Assembly: GCF_030186535.1 (NCBI RefSeq)
Contig: NZ_JASNVW010000003.1
Location: 1 to 64,000, forward strand
Length of the DNA stretch: 64,000 nucleotides
Origin: Ignisphaera cupida
GTDB lineage: Archaea; Thermoproteota; Thermoprotei_A; Sulfolobales; Ignisphaeraceae
Reading direction: 5' to 3'
The notes under the pieces were generated by a model that saw only the letters and a list, made by a program, of their open reading frames with translations, made no database searches and had not been told where the DNA came from. The translations under genes and the position numbers were made by a program. Shown piece by piece: positions 17,835-25,655 of the stretch; position 1 is the first letter of the stretch; each line of letters opens with the position of its first letter.

Positions 17835-18614
17835 TTATTTCCTATGTAGAAACTGTGCAACTATCTTGTTTTTCAACTCACTCAATGCTTTCACAGCTGG
17901 GGAAAGAGGCTTGTAATCCAATAGCGAAACACCATTATAGTCAGCCTCGAAAACAGCTTCATCAAATGGAATCCAATGAAACACCTCACTATTTATGTTC
18001 TTCTCAACAAACTCAACATCCCCAGAGCTTCTAACCTTGTTAACAACATATCTAAAGTTCTTCACACCAATATCTCTAGAGAGCTTCTCCATTTTAAGTG
18101 CAACATCCAGTGCTTTTATCGATGGCTCTACAACGCATAGAACAAGATCCACACCCCTAACAGCACCTCTACTCATGGGCTCTAAACCAGCAACCATGTC
18201 AATCACAACAACATCTCTTCTTCCAAGAACAAGATGAGATAGCAATGCTCTTAGAAATGCATATTCTGGACAGAGACACCTCGTACCTCCTTTTCTCACT
18301 TCGCCAAGCTTCAAAACAGTTACGTTGTCAGGTCCTTTAACACCAAACCTATCAACAATGTCATCAACTTTTGGATTCAAAACTAGAAAGCCATTTGGTA
18401 GCAGTGTTCTAGACTTTATAAACTCCTCTTCATCGAATAGAATGGGGGCTTTATCAGCAACATCACGAGGAATCCCAATAGCTGAAGCCAGATTAAGACT
18501 TGGATCAGCATCAACAGCTACTACACTAAAACCATCTCTACCCAAAAACCTGGCAAGAGCTGCTGCTATTGTTGTTTTTCCCACACCACCTTTTCCAACA
18601 ACAACAATTTTCAT
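17835..18614 (-). CDS. cooC: CooC nickel-insertion ATPase
   Basis: A 259-residue MinD-type ATPase for CODH maturation. It has the Walker A GKGGVGKTTIAAAL at the N-terminus, DADPSLNLASAIGI near residue 38, the metal-binding CXC motif in GGTRCLCPEYAF near 110, and VVVIDMVAGLEPMSRG near 137. It lies immediately upstream of cdhA and downstream of CooT by 23 nt, so it is probably the copy dedicated to the CODH C-cluster. It differs clearly from the second CooC at 7717-8493. ATG start. Confidence 0.88.
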   Translation of the reverse strand: MKIVVVGKGGVGKTTIAAALARFLGRDGFSVVAVDADPSLNLASAIGIPRDVADKAPILFDEEEFIKSRTLLPNGFLVLNPKVDDIVDRFGVKGPDNVTVLKLGEVRKGGTRCLCPEYAFLRALLSHLVLGRRDVVVIDMVAGLEPMSRGAVRGVDLVLCVVEPSIKALDVALKMEKLSRDIGVKNFRYVVNKVRSSGDVEFVEKNINSEVFHWIPFDEAVFEADYNGVSLLDYKPLSPAVKALSELKNKIVAQFLHRK

Positions 18615-18637
18615 GGAAAACCCGCTTTTGGCTATGC

Positions 18638-18838
18638 CTAGTCTTTTTGAATCTTTCTAAGTATGACCTTGTGCCCTATGAAATCAATGCTTTCAATAAC
18701 AACATCATCTATTTCATACTTTCTTCCAGCTATATCAACAAATATGTATCCATTGCTTTTTGGAATCATTGAAACAGCTTCCTCAATAACCAATCTGGTT
18801 TCTGAACCCTCTTTCACATAAACCTTTGACTCGCACAT
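18638..18838 (-). CDS. cooT: CooT-family small nickel-binding protein
   Basis: A 66-residue protein beginning Met-Cys, the hallmark of the CooT family (PF10133), in which Cys2 of each monomer binds nickel in a homodimer. The rest fits the small beta-barrel (VYVKEGSETRLV, GRKYEIDDVVIESIDFIGHKVIL). CooT assists nickel delivery to CODH. As first gene of the cooT-cooC-cdh run, it supports a nickel-maturation module. The ATG has a GGGGTG ribosome site about ten nt upstream, and the promoter lies in the divergent gap toward the ATP-grasp gene. Confidence 0.8.
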   Translation of the reverse strand: MCESKVYVKEGSETRLVIEEAVSMIPKSNGYIFVDIAGRKYEIDDVVIESIDFIGHKVILRKIQKD

Positions 18839-18919
18839 AAAACTTGTTCACCCCTTTTCTTGTTACATTGCAAAGAGCTTTATTAGCTTATGCACAAGCT
18901 TTAGTTGTTGTGAAACTAT
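18839..18919. promoter_or_regulatory. Divergent promoter region between cooT and the MfnD-like gene
   Basis: An 81-nt AT-rich gap separates the two divergent starts. CTTTATTAG near 18880-18888 can serve as TATA for the plus-strand gene, and its complement for the minus-strand cdh operon. The small size makes coordinated control of the CODH and cofactor genes plausible. Confidence 0.45.
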
Positions 18920-20062
18920 ATGGTTTCCATTCTTGTAACTGAATATGTTGTTAGCACCTGTTCACAGGAAAAATGCTACAGATCCTTGCTTAGCGAAGCA
19001 TATGGAATGGTTTTAGCAGTTACAGAAGCATTGGCTAGAGCAGGTGCAAATGTTTTTGTTACTGTTTCGAAATATGTTGCAAACTGTTTTGAGAATATGA
19101 ATAGGATTGTTGTTGAGAATAGCTATATGGATTTTGTTGAGGAAATGAGTAAGCATGTTGATTATGTAATTGCTATTGCTCCTCCACTAGAACTTGTTGA
19201 AATAGTTGGGAGAATAGGAAAAAAGTTTTTAGGGCCCTCATACAAGCTTGTAAAAATATTTTCAAATAAATATGAAACCACCTCAACACTAAGCAAATGC
19301 AGTGTTAAAACTCCTTACACAAAGCTTTTGAGTAGAGAAGACAATGTAAAAAATGCCTTAAAGGATTTTGAAATGCCTATTGTTATAAAACCTGCTATGT
19401 CAGCTGGTTCTGAATGTAATTACATTGTTAATAATGTTGATGAGGCAATTAAATATGTTGAGAAGGCTTTTGGCTGTGACCCCCTTGGACATGTGGTTCT
19501 GCAGGAATATGTTGAGGGTGTTCATGGAAGCATATCATCTGTTTTCAATGGTGAAAAACTTGTGTTTTATAGTTTGAATCTTCAGCTAGTGTCTTTGGAT
19601 GGAAACAGATTTGTTTACAGAGGTAATGTTCTTCCAATTAGAAACCAAAGATATGTGCAATGGGCTAGAAACATTCTTGAATCAATGTCTAGTTGTTTAA
19701 ATGGTCTTGGGGGGTATATAGGTGTTGATGTTGTTTGGAATGATAGTGGAATGTATGTTGTTGAGGTTAATCCAAGAATTACAACATCCGCTATAGGCAT
19801 TGCAAATATCTATAAAGACTTTGGGCATGTTCTTTTGAAAACCAAAAGCAATGGTATTTTCCTAGGTGATGTTGTGAATGGCTATGCATATGTGGTTAAA
19901 GCATCAAAAATACTTAGAGAATGCTTGTTTACATGTTCCGAAATTAGTGAAGAGATTTGCAAATTGGTAGTTGGCAAGGCGAGTAGTTTGAAAGAGGTTT
20001 TTGATATAATTGGGGAAGAGACTAGGAACATTATTTATAGAGTTGACGAGGATCTATTTTAA
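18920..20062 (+). CDS. ATP-grasp ligase, MfnD-like (tyramine-glutamate ligase type)
   Basis: A 380-residue ATP-grasp protein of the COG1821 type. The N-terminal ~100 residues form the pre-ATP-grasp domain (LVTEYVVSTCS). ATP-binding segments are PIVIKPAMSAGSECNYIV near residue 155, VVLQEYVEGVHGSISSVF near 192, and the metal site GYIGVDVVWND followed by YVVEVNPRITTS near 270-290. The best-studied relative, MfnD, adds glutamate to tyramine in methanofuran synthesis. The neighbouring CofE-, MptN- and HisA-like genes and the CODH operon support a C1-carrier cofactor role, but the substrate is inferred. Its 3' end overlaps the convergent CofE-like gene by 32 nt. Confidence 0.65.
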   Translation: MVSILVTEYVVSTCSQEKCYRSLLSEAYGMVLAVTEALARAGANVFVTVSKYVANCFENMNRIVVENSYMDFVEEMSKHVDYVIAIAPPLELVEIVGRIGKKFLGPSYKLVKIFSNKYETTSTLSKCSVKTPYTKLLSREDNVKNALKDFEMPIVIKPAMSAGSECNYIVNNVDEAIKYVEKAFGCDPLGHVVLQEYVEGVHGSISSVFNGEKLVFYSLNLQLVSLDGNRFVYRGNVLPIRNQRYVQWARNILESMSSCLNGLGGYIGVDVVWNDSGMYVVEVNPRITTSAIGIANIYKDFGHVLLKTKSNGIFLGDVVNGYAYVVKASKILRECLFTCSEISEEICKLVVGKASSLKEVFDIIGEETRNIIYRVDEDLF

Positions 20063-20942
20063 TGCATTCACCACTTTCTCTACACAACATGATTTTTACT
20101 AAAATCGCTGGATAGTGCTTTGAAGTGTTCATATCAGCCCATTTCACATCACAAAAGCTTTTCTTACCCAAGTTCTCAAGCATTTCAAAAGCGTTTCTCC
20201 CAAGACCAAAGCCTCTATACCTTTCCACAACCCTCGATATAAGCAAAACAAGAGGTAAACCAATGTTGTGGCTACAGGCCACTGGTGTTGGATACTCTTT
20301 GAACAAGTCGGCAAATTTTCTGCCAATGAAATAGCTTATTGCACCAAAGTCGAAAACACCTCTAATTTTTGAATATCTGGTTGAGAATGCTATTCCCCCT
20401 AGCCCCTTTGGCTTGTAACACTTATCTGTATCAACTACTAGCACAACAATGGATTTGCCCAATTTCCTATAGATTTTTGTGGAAATTTCTTCAGCAATTC
20501 TATTTGCATTTTTTAGTGGTAGAGAAACATAGGTGTATGGAAGATTCGAAGTGTCTATACCAGCTTCAGACAATGGCTTGAAAAAGTGCTTTACACCTCC
20601 AAAGCGAAGTGCAAGCTTTTTGTGTGCTGCAGCAACCTCCAACGGTGTGTTTGTGAGTAGATTTATGGTTTGTTGGGATTGAAACATGTTTCTAAATGCT
20701 TTAAGCCAAATAAAATTGCATAGTCTTGTCATTGCAATTGAAAATCTGTCTGCTTTCACCATTTTCTCGTCATATACATTTCCAAGTGCTATGGATATTG
20801 CTTTCTCTGAAATTGCAAGAACATCACCATTATCTATATGAGCTTCAAATCTTTTGATTATATCATTCACAAAGTCTGTTCCTGGATACCAATAGCTAAA
20901 AGGTTTTTTCAAAACCCTTAGCACTATCCTATATCTCGACAA
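20031..20942 (-). CDS. CofE-like F420-0:glutamate ligase family protein
   Basis: A 303-residue protein resembling coenzyme F420-0:gamma-glutamyl ligase (PF01996). It shows NGDVLAISEKAISIALG near residue 38, VVLVVDTDKCYKPKGLGGIAFSTR near 165-188, and ACSHNIGLPLVLLISRV near 222, corresponding to the metal- and phosphate-binding core. At 303 residues it is longer than standard CofE (about 250) and somewhat divergent, with an inserted segment around 70-130. It may therefore act on another cofactor in the same cluster. TTG start, 8 nt after the MptN-like stop, so co-transcribed. The real substrate is not shown by sequence. Confidence 0.62.
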   Translation of the reverse strand: MSRYRIVLRVLKKPFSYWYPGTDFVNDIIKRFEAHIDNGDVLAISEKAISIALGNVYDEKMVKADRFSIAMTRLCNFIWLKAFRNMFQSQQTINLLTNTPLEVAAAHKKLALRFGGVKHFFKPLSEAGIDTSNLPYTYVSLPLKNANRIAEEISTKIYRKLGKSIVVLVVDTDKCYKPKGLGGIAFSTRYSKIRGVFDFGAISYFIGRKFADLFKEYPTPVACSHNIGLPLVLLISRVVERYRGFGLGRNAFEMLENLGKKSFCDVKWADMNTSKHYPAILVKIMLCRESGECIKIDPRQLYK

Positions 20943-20950
20943 TGAAAAAG

Positions 20951-21853
20951 CTACCTTCTAGCTTTTTCAATAACGTACTTAGCAATTTCCTTAGCTATAT
21001 CGATTTCTGGATGTGCTTCCTGAAGACCTCTCCACCCAGGCTGGCTATTAACCTCCAAAACATAGAGAGAATCAGGTAAACGAACTATGTCAACACCAGC
21101 TATTTCACATTCAAGTATTTTCGCAGCTTTTATAGCAATGTTCTCTACATCAGAATCTAGTTTTTCTATCTTCACAGCTTTTCCACCTCTAGCAATATTT
21201 GTTTTCCATTCAGTAGGTGGTGCACGTCTATACATTGCAGCCAACACCCTTTCCCCCAGCACAAAAACCCTTATATCCTCTCCTCCATGAGGCAAAAACT
21301 CCTGGAGATATGCAACATGTCTAACAAATGTTACTGATCTTACAACATCCCAGAGAACATCCCTATCCCTAATTCTTATTCTTGTACTTCCATGGCCTCT
21401 AGAGCCAAACATTGGTTTAAAGACAACGTCTTTGCTTTTAAGCATTTCAACGCTTCTCATAGCTAGTGAACTTCTCTCCGTTGCTATTGTTCTTGGTACT
21501 GGAACTCCATGCATTTTCAAAGTGTAAAGAGATCTAAACTTGTCAACGCATTTCTCTATAGCTGATGGCTTGTTGAATACAGGTAGCCCAAGTTCTTGAA
21601 GAGCATAGAGAATATCTATTCTGAAAATTGCTTGATCCAAACTAACACGTCCAAATGGTCTAACAACAACTGCTGAAAGCCTATCAACAATATTTATGTT
21701 GTTTACATAAAACTTTGGCTTATCAACATCTATATGCGCAACAACATCGCTAAATCTGAATGTGTGAACGGAGCATCCAAAACTTTGAAAAGCTTCTATC
21801 AAATGTGATGAGCTCCAACTCCTCGGATTTCTAGTTATGATTCCTATCTCCAT
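20951..21853 (-). CDS. RimK-type ATP-grasp glutamate ligase, MptN/CofF-like
   Basis: A 300-residue RimK-family ATP-grasp enzyme. Motifs: VVVRPFGRVSLDQAI near residue 63, PVFNKPSAIEKCVDKFRSLYTL near 95, DVVFKPMFGSRGHGSTRI near 140, YLQEFLPHGGEDIRVFVLG near 184, and EIAGVDIVRLPDSLYVLEVNSQPGW near 255-280 with the Mg-binding EVN. Known close relatives are MptN (adds glutamate to tetrahydromethanopterin, giving tetrahydrosarcinapterin) and CofF (caps F420). Either fits. Placement with MfnD-, CofE- and HisA-like genes favours a role in C1-carrier tailoring. Confidence 0.68.
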   Translation of the reverse strand: MEIGIITRNPRSWSSSHLIEAFQSFGCSVHTFRFSDVVAHIDVDKPKFYVNNINIVDRLSAVVVRPFGRVSLDQAIFRIDILYALQELGLPVFNKPSAIEKCVDKFRSLYTLKMHGVPVPRTIATERSSLAMRSVEMLKSKDVVFKPMFGSRGHGSTRIRIRDRDVLWDVVRSVTFVRHVAYLQEFLPHGGEDIRVFVLGERVLAAMYRRAPPTEWKTNIARGGKAVKIEKLDSDVENIAIKAAKILECEIAGVDIVRLPDSLYVLEVNSQPGWRGLQEAHPEIDIAKEIAKYVIEKARR

Positions 21854-21871
21854 GGAAACACCACAAAATTA

Positions 21872-22555
21872 TCAAAACTCGCACTTGTCTACTAAGCCTC
21901 TGTGAATAGCTGTTGCAACAAATGCATATTTAACTCCAAGACTTTTCAAAATGCTTATCTCATTCAACTCCCTCAAACCACCACCAACACCAATGTCAAC
22001 ACCCTTGCAAACATCAACAACACTTTTCAAAATCTCAACATCTATTCCCATAGATGTTCCAACTCTATCAAGAAACAAAACAACAACCATCTTAACACCA
22101 CTTCCACAAACCTCTTTAGCAGCTTGCACAACCCCAATCTCAACATTTTTGAATTGCGTCATACGATTCTTTGTATCCAAGCTAACAACTCTATTTCTCA
22201 ACAAACCAAGTTCACTGGGGTAAACAAGATACTCCGTACCAATAACATAGGCAATTCTCTCGTTATCCCTTATAGAAATGCCTTCTCTACCAACATCAGC
22301 AAAAACCTTGAATCCAAGAGACAAGGCAGTTTCTATAACATGTCTATTTCCACCTCTACCCATTATAGCATCTAGATCAGCTATGTAAACATTTCTACAT
22401 CCAAGTCTCGAAAAACCATTCAAAACATCTACTGGATTCGGAGAATTTGCCACAACACTTTTAGAAAGAGGCTTATACTCGTTTCTCTTACCAGCTACAG
22501 CATGAACAACAACACCATTCATAACATCTAGCACAGGAATTATTGTCAAACTCAT
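21872..22555 (-). CDS. HisA-like TIM-barrel protein of the cofactor cluster
   Basis: A 227-residue (beta/alpha)8 protein resembling HisA (COG1411). It opens with IIPVLDVMNGVVVHAVAG, has VYIADLDAIMGRGGN near residue 70 and IGVGGGLRELNEISILKSLG near 190, the two half-barrel phosphate-binding regions. True HisA lies in his operons, while this subtype is repeatedly linked to methanopterin or methanofuran loci in methanogens and methylotrophs. No other his gene is here, so a cofactor role is inferred. The ATG has GGTG eight nt upstream, and a long AT-rich gap upstream holds its promoter. It heads the HisA-MptN-CofE-like transcription unit. Confidence 0.65.
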   Translation of the reverse strand: MSLTIIPVLDVMNGVVVHAVAGKRNEYKPLSKSVVANSPNPVDVLNGFSRLGCRNVYIADLDAIMGRGGNRHVIETALSLGFKVFADVGREGISIRDNERIAYVIGTEYLVYPSELGLLRNRVVSLDTKNRMTQFKNVEIGVVQAAKEVCGSGVKMVVVLFLDRVGTSMGIDVEILKSVVDVCKGVDIGVGGGLRELNEISILKSLGVKYAFVATAIHRGLVDKCEF

Positions 22556-22680
22556 TTTTGTAGCACCAAATGAATAATAATGATGTAGTAAAAAGAAAAA
22601 TATTTTATTTTCGATTTACAATAAATTTGTTAGTTAATGTAAATGTAACATCCACAACATAAAAATATGAACACATAGTT

Positions 22681-23964
22681 TTAATATGTACCATATTTAA
22701 GAGCTGCGTTGATATATGCACGTACATTTTCTGGAGGTGTTCCAGCAGGTAGTTCGCCTATCGATGGTGATATTATAAATCCTCCTTCGGGTTTTATTTT
22801 GTTTAGTAAGTTTTTTACATATTCATCTATTTGTTGTGGTGTTCCACTAGCTAGTAGTGTTGTTGGAACTCCACCCATTACTATTGTATGCCCCTTAAGC
22901 TTTTCCCAAATCTTTATAAAATCTTTTGGTCTTTCAAACCAGCCTATTCCCCAACCCTTTGGAAGCTCAAGTAATGTATCAACATGTGGTGAATGATCAC
23001 CTTCGAAAATTACAAAGCCTTTGTATCCTTTGCTAACAAGTGTTTCAATTATTCTCTTTAAATATGGCCAGTAAAACTCGTTATAAAGCTTTGGAGGAAG
23101 CATCTCATTAAGATGCAAAGGTATGAAGAATAGTGGTACTGGTGGTGTTGGAGGTACAGCTGTTGCAACTTTGAGTATTGGATCAACAAGAGCCTCGCAA
23201 GCAGCTTTGAAATTGTCTGGATACCTTCTTATATCTAGCATAGCTCCTGTTGGATGTCTCAGAAAGTCTCCTATAACATCGGCAGGTGCATATGCATTTG
23301 TTCCCAATGGAATTATTGGATAACCAGCTTTAGCAATAGCTGTGAAAAGATTTATTTGAAATGCAATCACCTTTTGCATAGCAATACCAGCTCTAATCCA
23401 AGCACCATTCCATTTTGATGAACCTGGTTTTCCAAGACCTTCACATACTCTTGGCAAAATAACTTGGTTCATAAACTCAACTGGATTGTCTATTAGCTGC
23501 TTATATTCCTCAGGCTTCATAAACTCTCCTCCAAGAAATTGTGGATGCATATTATCTCTTAGTTCTCTACCAGGCCACTTACTCCATTTGTCCTTCAAAA
23601 CATCATGCAAAGGCCCTGTTAGAAATCTGATGATGTTTGAAAAGTCTGGGAACTCAGCAAATGCTAGAGCAAGTGCAAAACCTTCTAGCATCATTGGCAC
23701 AAGCAGTATTGGCCAATCACTTGGAAAATCATGTACAAATTTAAGTACAGCATTTTCGACCTTGTCCGTTAGGCTATAGGATAACTCATACCAGGTAATG
23801 CCTGTGTAGGAGCAGAGAAAATCTCCTGCTGCACCAGCAATAGGAACTCTGTCAGGAACCTTAAGCTCTACAGCTTTTAGAAACCTGTTAAGCTTCTCTT
23901 TAGCTACTTCCTCAGGCTCTTTCTCATGCCTTTTAATCCACTCATCTATTGGCTCCATAGCCAT
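22681..23964 (-). CDS. Uroporphyrinogen-decarboxylase-family methyltransferase
   Basis: A 427-residue protein of the URO-D superfamily (PF01208), which includes MtaA/MtbA-type methylcobamide:coenzyme methyltransferases and some demethylases. DRVPIAGAAGDFLCSYTG near residue 38, LGTNAYAPADVIGDFLRHPTGAMLD near 225, FYWPYLKRIIETLVSKGYKGFVIFEGDHSPHVD near 300-332 and GGVPTTLLASGTPQQIDEYV near 370 follow family layout. The zinc motif His-X-Cys of MtaA/MtbA is not at the expected strand end; the segment reads GDHSPHVDTL instead. It begins 7 nt after the corrinoid protein gene stop, so the two surely work together, but donor and acceptor are unknown. It is not a haem enzyme in this context. Confidence 0.75.
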   Translation of the reverse strand: MAMEPIDEWIKRHEKEPEEVAKEKLNRFLKAVELKVPDRVPIAGAAGDFLCSYTGITWYELSYSLTDKVENAVLKFVHDFPSDWPILLVPMMLEGFALALAFAEFPDFSNIIRFLTGPLHDVLKDKWSKWPGRELRDNMHPQFLGGEFMKPEEYKQLIDNPVEFMNQVILPRVCEGLGKPGSSKWNGAWIRAGIAMQKVIAFQINLFTAIAKAGYPIIPLGTNAYAPADVIGDFLRHPTGAMLDIRRYPDNFKAACEALVDPILKVATAVPPTPPVPLFFIPLHLNEMLPPKLYNEFYWPYLKRIIETLVSKGYKGFVIFEGDHSPHVDTLLELPKGWGIGWFERPKDFIKIWEKLKGHTIVMGGVPTTLLASGTPQQIDEYVKNLLNKIKPEGGFIISPSIGELPAGTPPENVRAYINAALKYGTY

Positions 23965-23971
23965 TTCATGC

Positions 23972-24619
23972 TCACCTCATCTTTTTATCCTCTATCCACT
24001 TAAGCATTATTTTTACTCCCTCAGCTGCGCTATTTGTCCACGCATCTGCCCCAACATACTCACACGCATATTTGTCTACTCTACCACCACCAATAATTAT
24101 CTTCACTTTATCTCTTAGCCCAGCTTCTTTAATAGCATCAACTGTTTTCTTCATCGAATCTATTGCTAGTGTTAAAAGCCCTGACATTCCAACTATGTCT
24201 GGGTTGTACTGCTTTATTGCATCAACAAATTTTTGTGGAGGTACATCAACACCAAGATCAATAACCTCAAAACCAGCTGCCTCAGCCATTGTAATAACAA
24301 TGTTTTTGCCAATATCATGAATATCTCCCTCAACAGTTCCAATAACAAACCTTCCTATAACCTCTCTTCTCTTTCCCAATGCCTTGAGCTTCTCCCTAGC
24401 CATATCAGATACTGCCTTCAGAATCTCACCAGCCATGACAAGATCTGCTATGAAGAACTCGCCCTTCTCATACTTTTCACCAATAATATTAGCAGCTTTT
24501 GTAAGATCATTCAGAATGTTTAGAGGATCCTCAACCTCAAGCCTCTTCCTAGCCAACTCAACAGCTTTTCCCTCATCAAGTTCAACAATAGCCTTAACAA
24601 GCTCTTCCGACATGGACAT
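23972..24619 (-). CDS. Corrinoid (B12-binding) methyl-carrier protein
   Basis: A 215-residue dimethylamine/methanol-type corrinoid protein (MtaC/MtbC-like). Residues 1-88 are the helical B12-binding cap domain (DPLNILNDLTKAANIIGEKYEKGEFFIADLVMAGE). The Rossmann-like domain follows, with the cobalt-ligand motif GDIHDIGKNIV near residue 98 (D-x-H-x-x-G), MSGLLTLAIDSM near 147 and IIGGGRV near 173. It carries a methyl group between a substrate methyltransferase and the partner gene just downstream. No MttB-, MtmB- or MtaB-type substrate gene lies adjacent. The ATG has GGTGATG upstream, and the promoter carries an inverted repeat. The RACo-like protein in this window could reactivate it. Confidence 0.9.
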   Translation of the reverse strand: MSMSEELVKAIVELDEGKAVELARKRLEVEDPLNILNDLTKAANIIGEKYEKGEFFIADLVMAGEILKAVSDMAREKLKALGKRREVIGRFVIGTVEGDIHDIGKNIVITMAEAAGFEVIDLGVDVPPQKFVDAIKQYNPDIVGMSGLLTLAIDSMKKTVDAIKEAGLRDKVKIIIGGGRVDKYACEYVGADAWTNSAAEGVKIMLKWIEDKKMR

Positions 24620-24648
24620 AGATACATCACCAAAAATTAAAACTAGAG

Positions 24649-24669
24649 CAGAAAGATAAAACCTTTCTG
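24649..24669 (-). promoter_or_regulatory. Inverted repeat overlapping the promoter of the corrinoid-methyltransferase operon
   Basis: CAGAAAG and CTTTCTG form a perfect 7-bp inverted repeat around a 7-nt A/T-rich centre. On the minus strand that centre and right arm include GGTTTTATC, a TATA-like element about 36-44 nt before the ATG at 24619. A regulator bound here would block TBP access. An RNA stem-loop is less likely because the repeat should lie upstream of the transcription start. Confidence 0.4.
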
Positions 24670-24828
24670 ATTATATGGCTGTTCTAGCCACGTGTACGAT
24701 ATTGGAACTAGATTCAACAAATCATGTCGTAAATTCCAGTGATTAAATCTCAATTACTTGTAGCAACAAACATTTTTGAGTTTAAAAATAGTGGATTTTG
24801 TAAATGAAATTTGCTGTTTGAGTTATCT

Positions 24829-25539
24829 CTAAGCAGGTGTAATGATTGGTATGACCTCTACTCCCAATCTTTTTGCAAGTGAGTGTGTGTCTGGATCTAT
24901 AAACCCAGCTATTATTACTAGTTTTGGCTTAACCCCTTCTCTCCTCTCATATAACAAGCCTATTTTGTGAAGCTCTGAAACATCTGCTTTTGATGCTCTA
25001 GACTTTACCTCTATTAAAATATGCTCCCTGTCTTTGATGGCCACATCAACTTCAACAATTGATGGATATCCATAGACAAAACCATCATCATCTCTATAAA
25101 CCCACTTCTCAACTTTTGCAACCCCAAGAACATCTTCAACAACATACTTCATGGCTTGTCTAAAAGACTCTTCACTTATAACACCAAATCTATGAGCAAT
25201 GATAACAACAACCCTTCTGGTTTCTCTCAGTTCCTCCTCGATCCTGGCAAACCTGTTTTCAAGTTCTAAAAACCTTTTCTCTAAATCAGCAAACCTCTCC
25301 TCTAATTTCAACATTCTCTCCTCCAACTTCGATACTCTCTCCTCTAATTTAGTAAACCTCTCCTCTAAATCAGCAAATCTCTCCTCAAGTTTAGCGAATC
25401 TCTCCTCAAGTTTTGTAACTCTATCAAGAATTTCGCTAAAGCCAAGCAAACCCATTAAGGCATAGCGAAACTCTTTATCAACTTCAAGAGTTTTTAAAAT
25501 CCTCTCCTTCTCCTCTGGAGATAGAGTAGGTGAGGCCAC
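24829..25539 (-). CDS. DUF3782 coiled-coil protein with PD-(D/E)XK nuclease-like domain
   Basis: A 236-residue protein. Residues 1-40 are a helical head. Residues 42-104 are nine near-identical heptads (consensus KLEERFA) forming a long coiled coil. From about 105 a restriction-endonuclease-like fold follows: helical FGVISEESFRQAM, then D165 (VEVDVAIKD) and E177-x-K179 (ILIEVKSR), the PD-(D/E)XK active-site pattern. DUF3782 proteins are numerous in Thermoproteota and their role is unknown. Nucleic-acid cleavage or binding is inferred. It is a stand-alone gene, with no methyltransferase partner nearby. Confidence 0.75.
   Translation of the reverse strand: MASPTLSPEEKERILKTLEVDKEFRYALMGLLGFSEILDRVTKLEERFAKLEERFADLEERFTKLEERVSKLEERMLKLEERFADLEKRFLELENRFARIEEELRETRRVVVIIAHRFGVISEESFRQAMKYVVEDVLGVAKVEKWVYRDDDGFVYGYPSIVEVDVAIKDREHILIEVKSRASKADVSELHKIGLLYERREGVKPKLVIIAGFIDPDTHSLAKRLGVEVIPIITPA
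25228..25416 (-). repeat. Nine tandem 21-bp units coding a heptad coiled coil
   Basis: Each 21-bp unit encodes a heptad such as TKLEERF, AKLEERF or ADLEERF. The units keep high DNA similarity (repeated ctctcctc runs on the plus strand), which suggests repeat expansion or slippage. Unit number probably varies between relatives. Confidence 0.8.
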
Positions 25540-25655
25540 TTCAGATACCCATCTACTTTTCTATACATTAACCCAATTCATTAAATTCACAGTAACTATA
25601 TTGCTACATAGTTAATAAGCTTTGTCTAGGATTAATCTATATGTGTTGAACTCTT

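Noticed and set aside
20031-20062. Annotation error at the overlap of the MfnD-like and CofE-like genes
   Set aside because: Both frames are full length and end in normal stops. A 32-nt convergent overlap is not unusual in compact archaeal genomes.
24620-24828. CRISPR leader or array, or insertion sequence, in AT-rich gaps
   Set aside because: No direct repeats with regular spacing and no transposase-like frames or terminal inverted repeats were seen here or anywhere in the window.
24829-25539. Restriction-modification system
   Set aside because: The PD-(D/E)XK-like protein has no methyltransferase or specificity partner nearby, and DUF3782 genes are common stand-alone genes.
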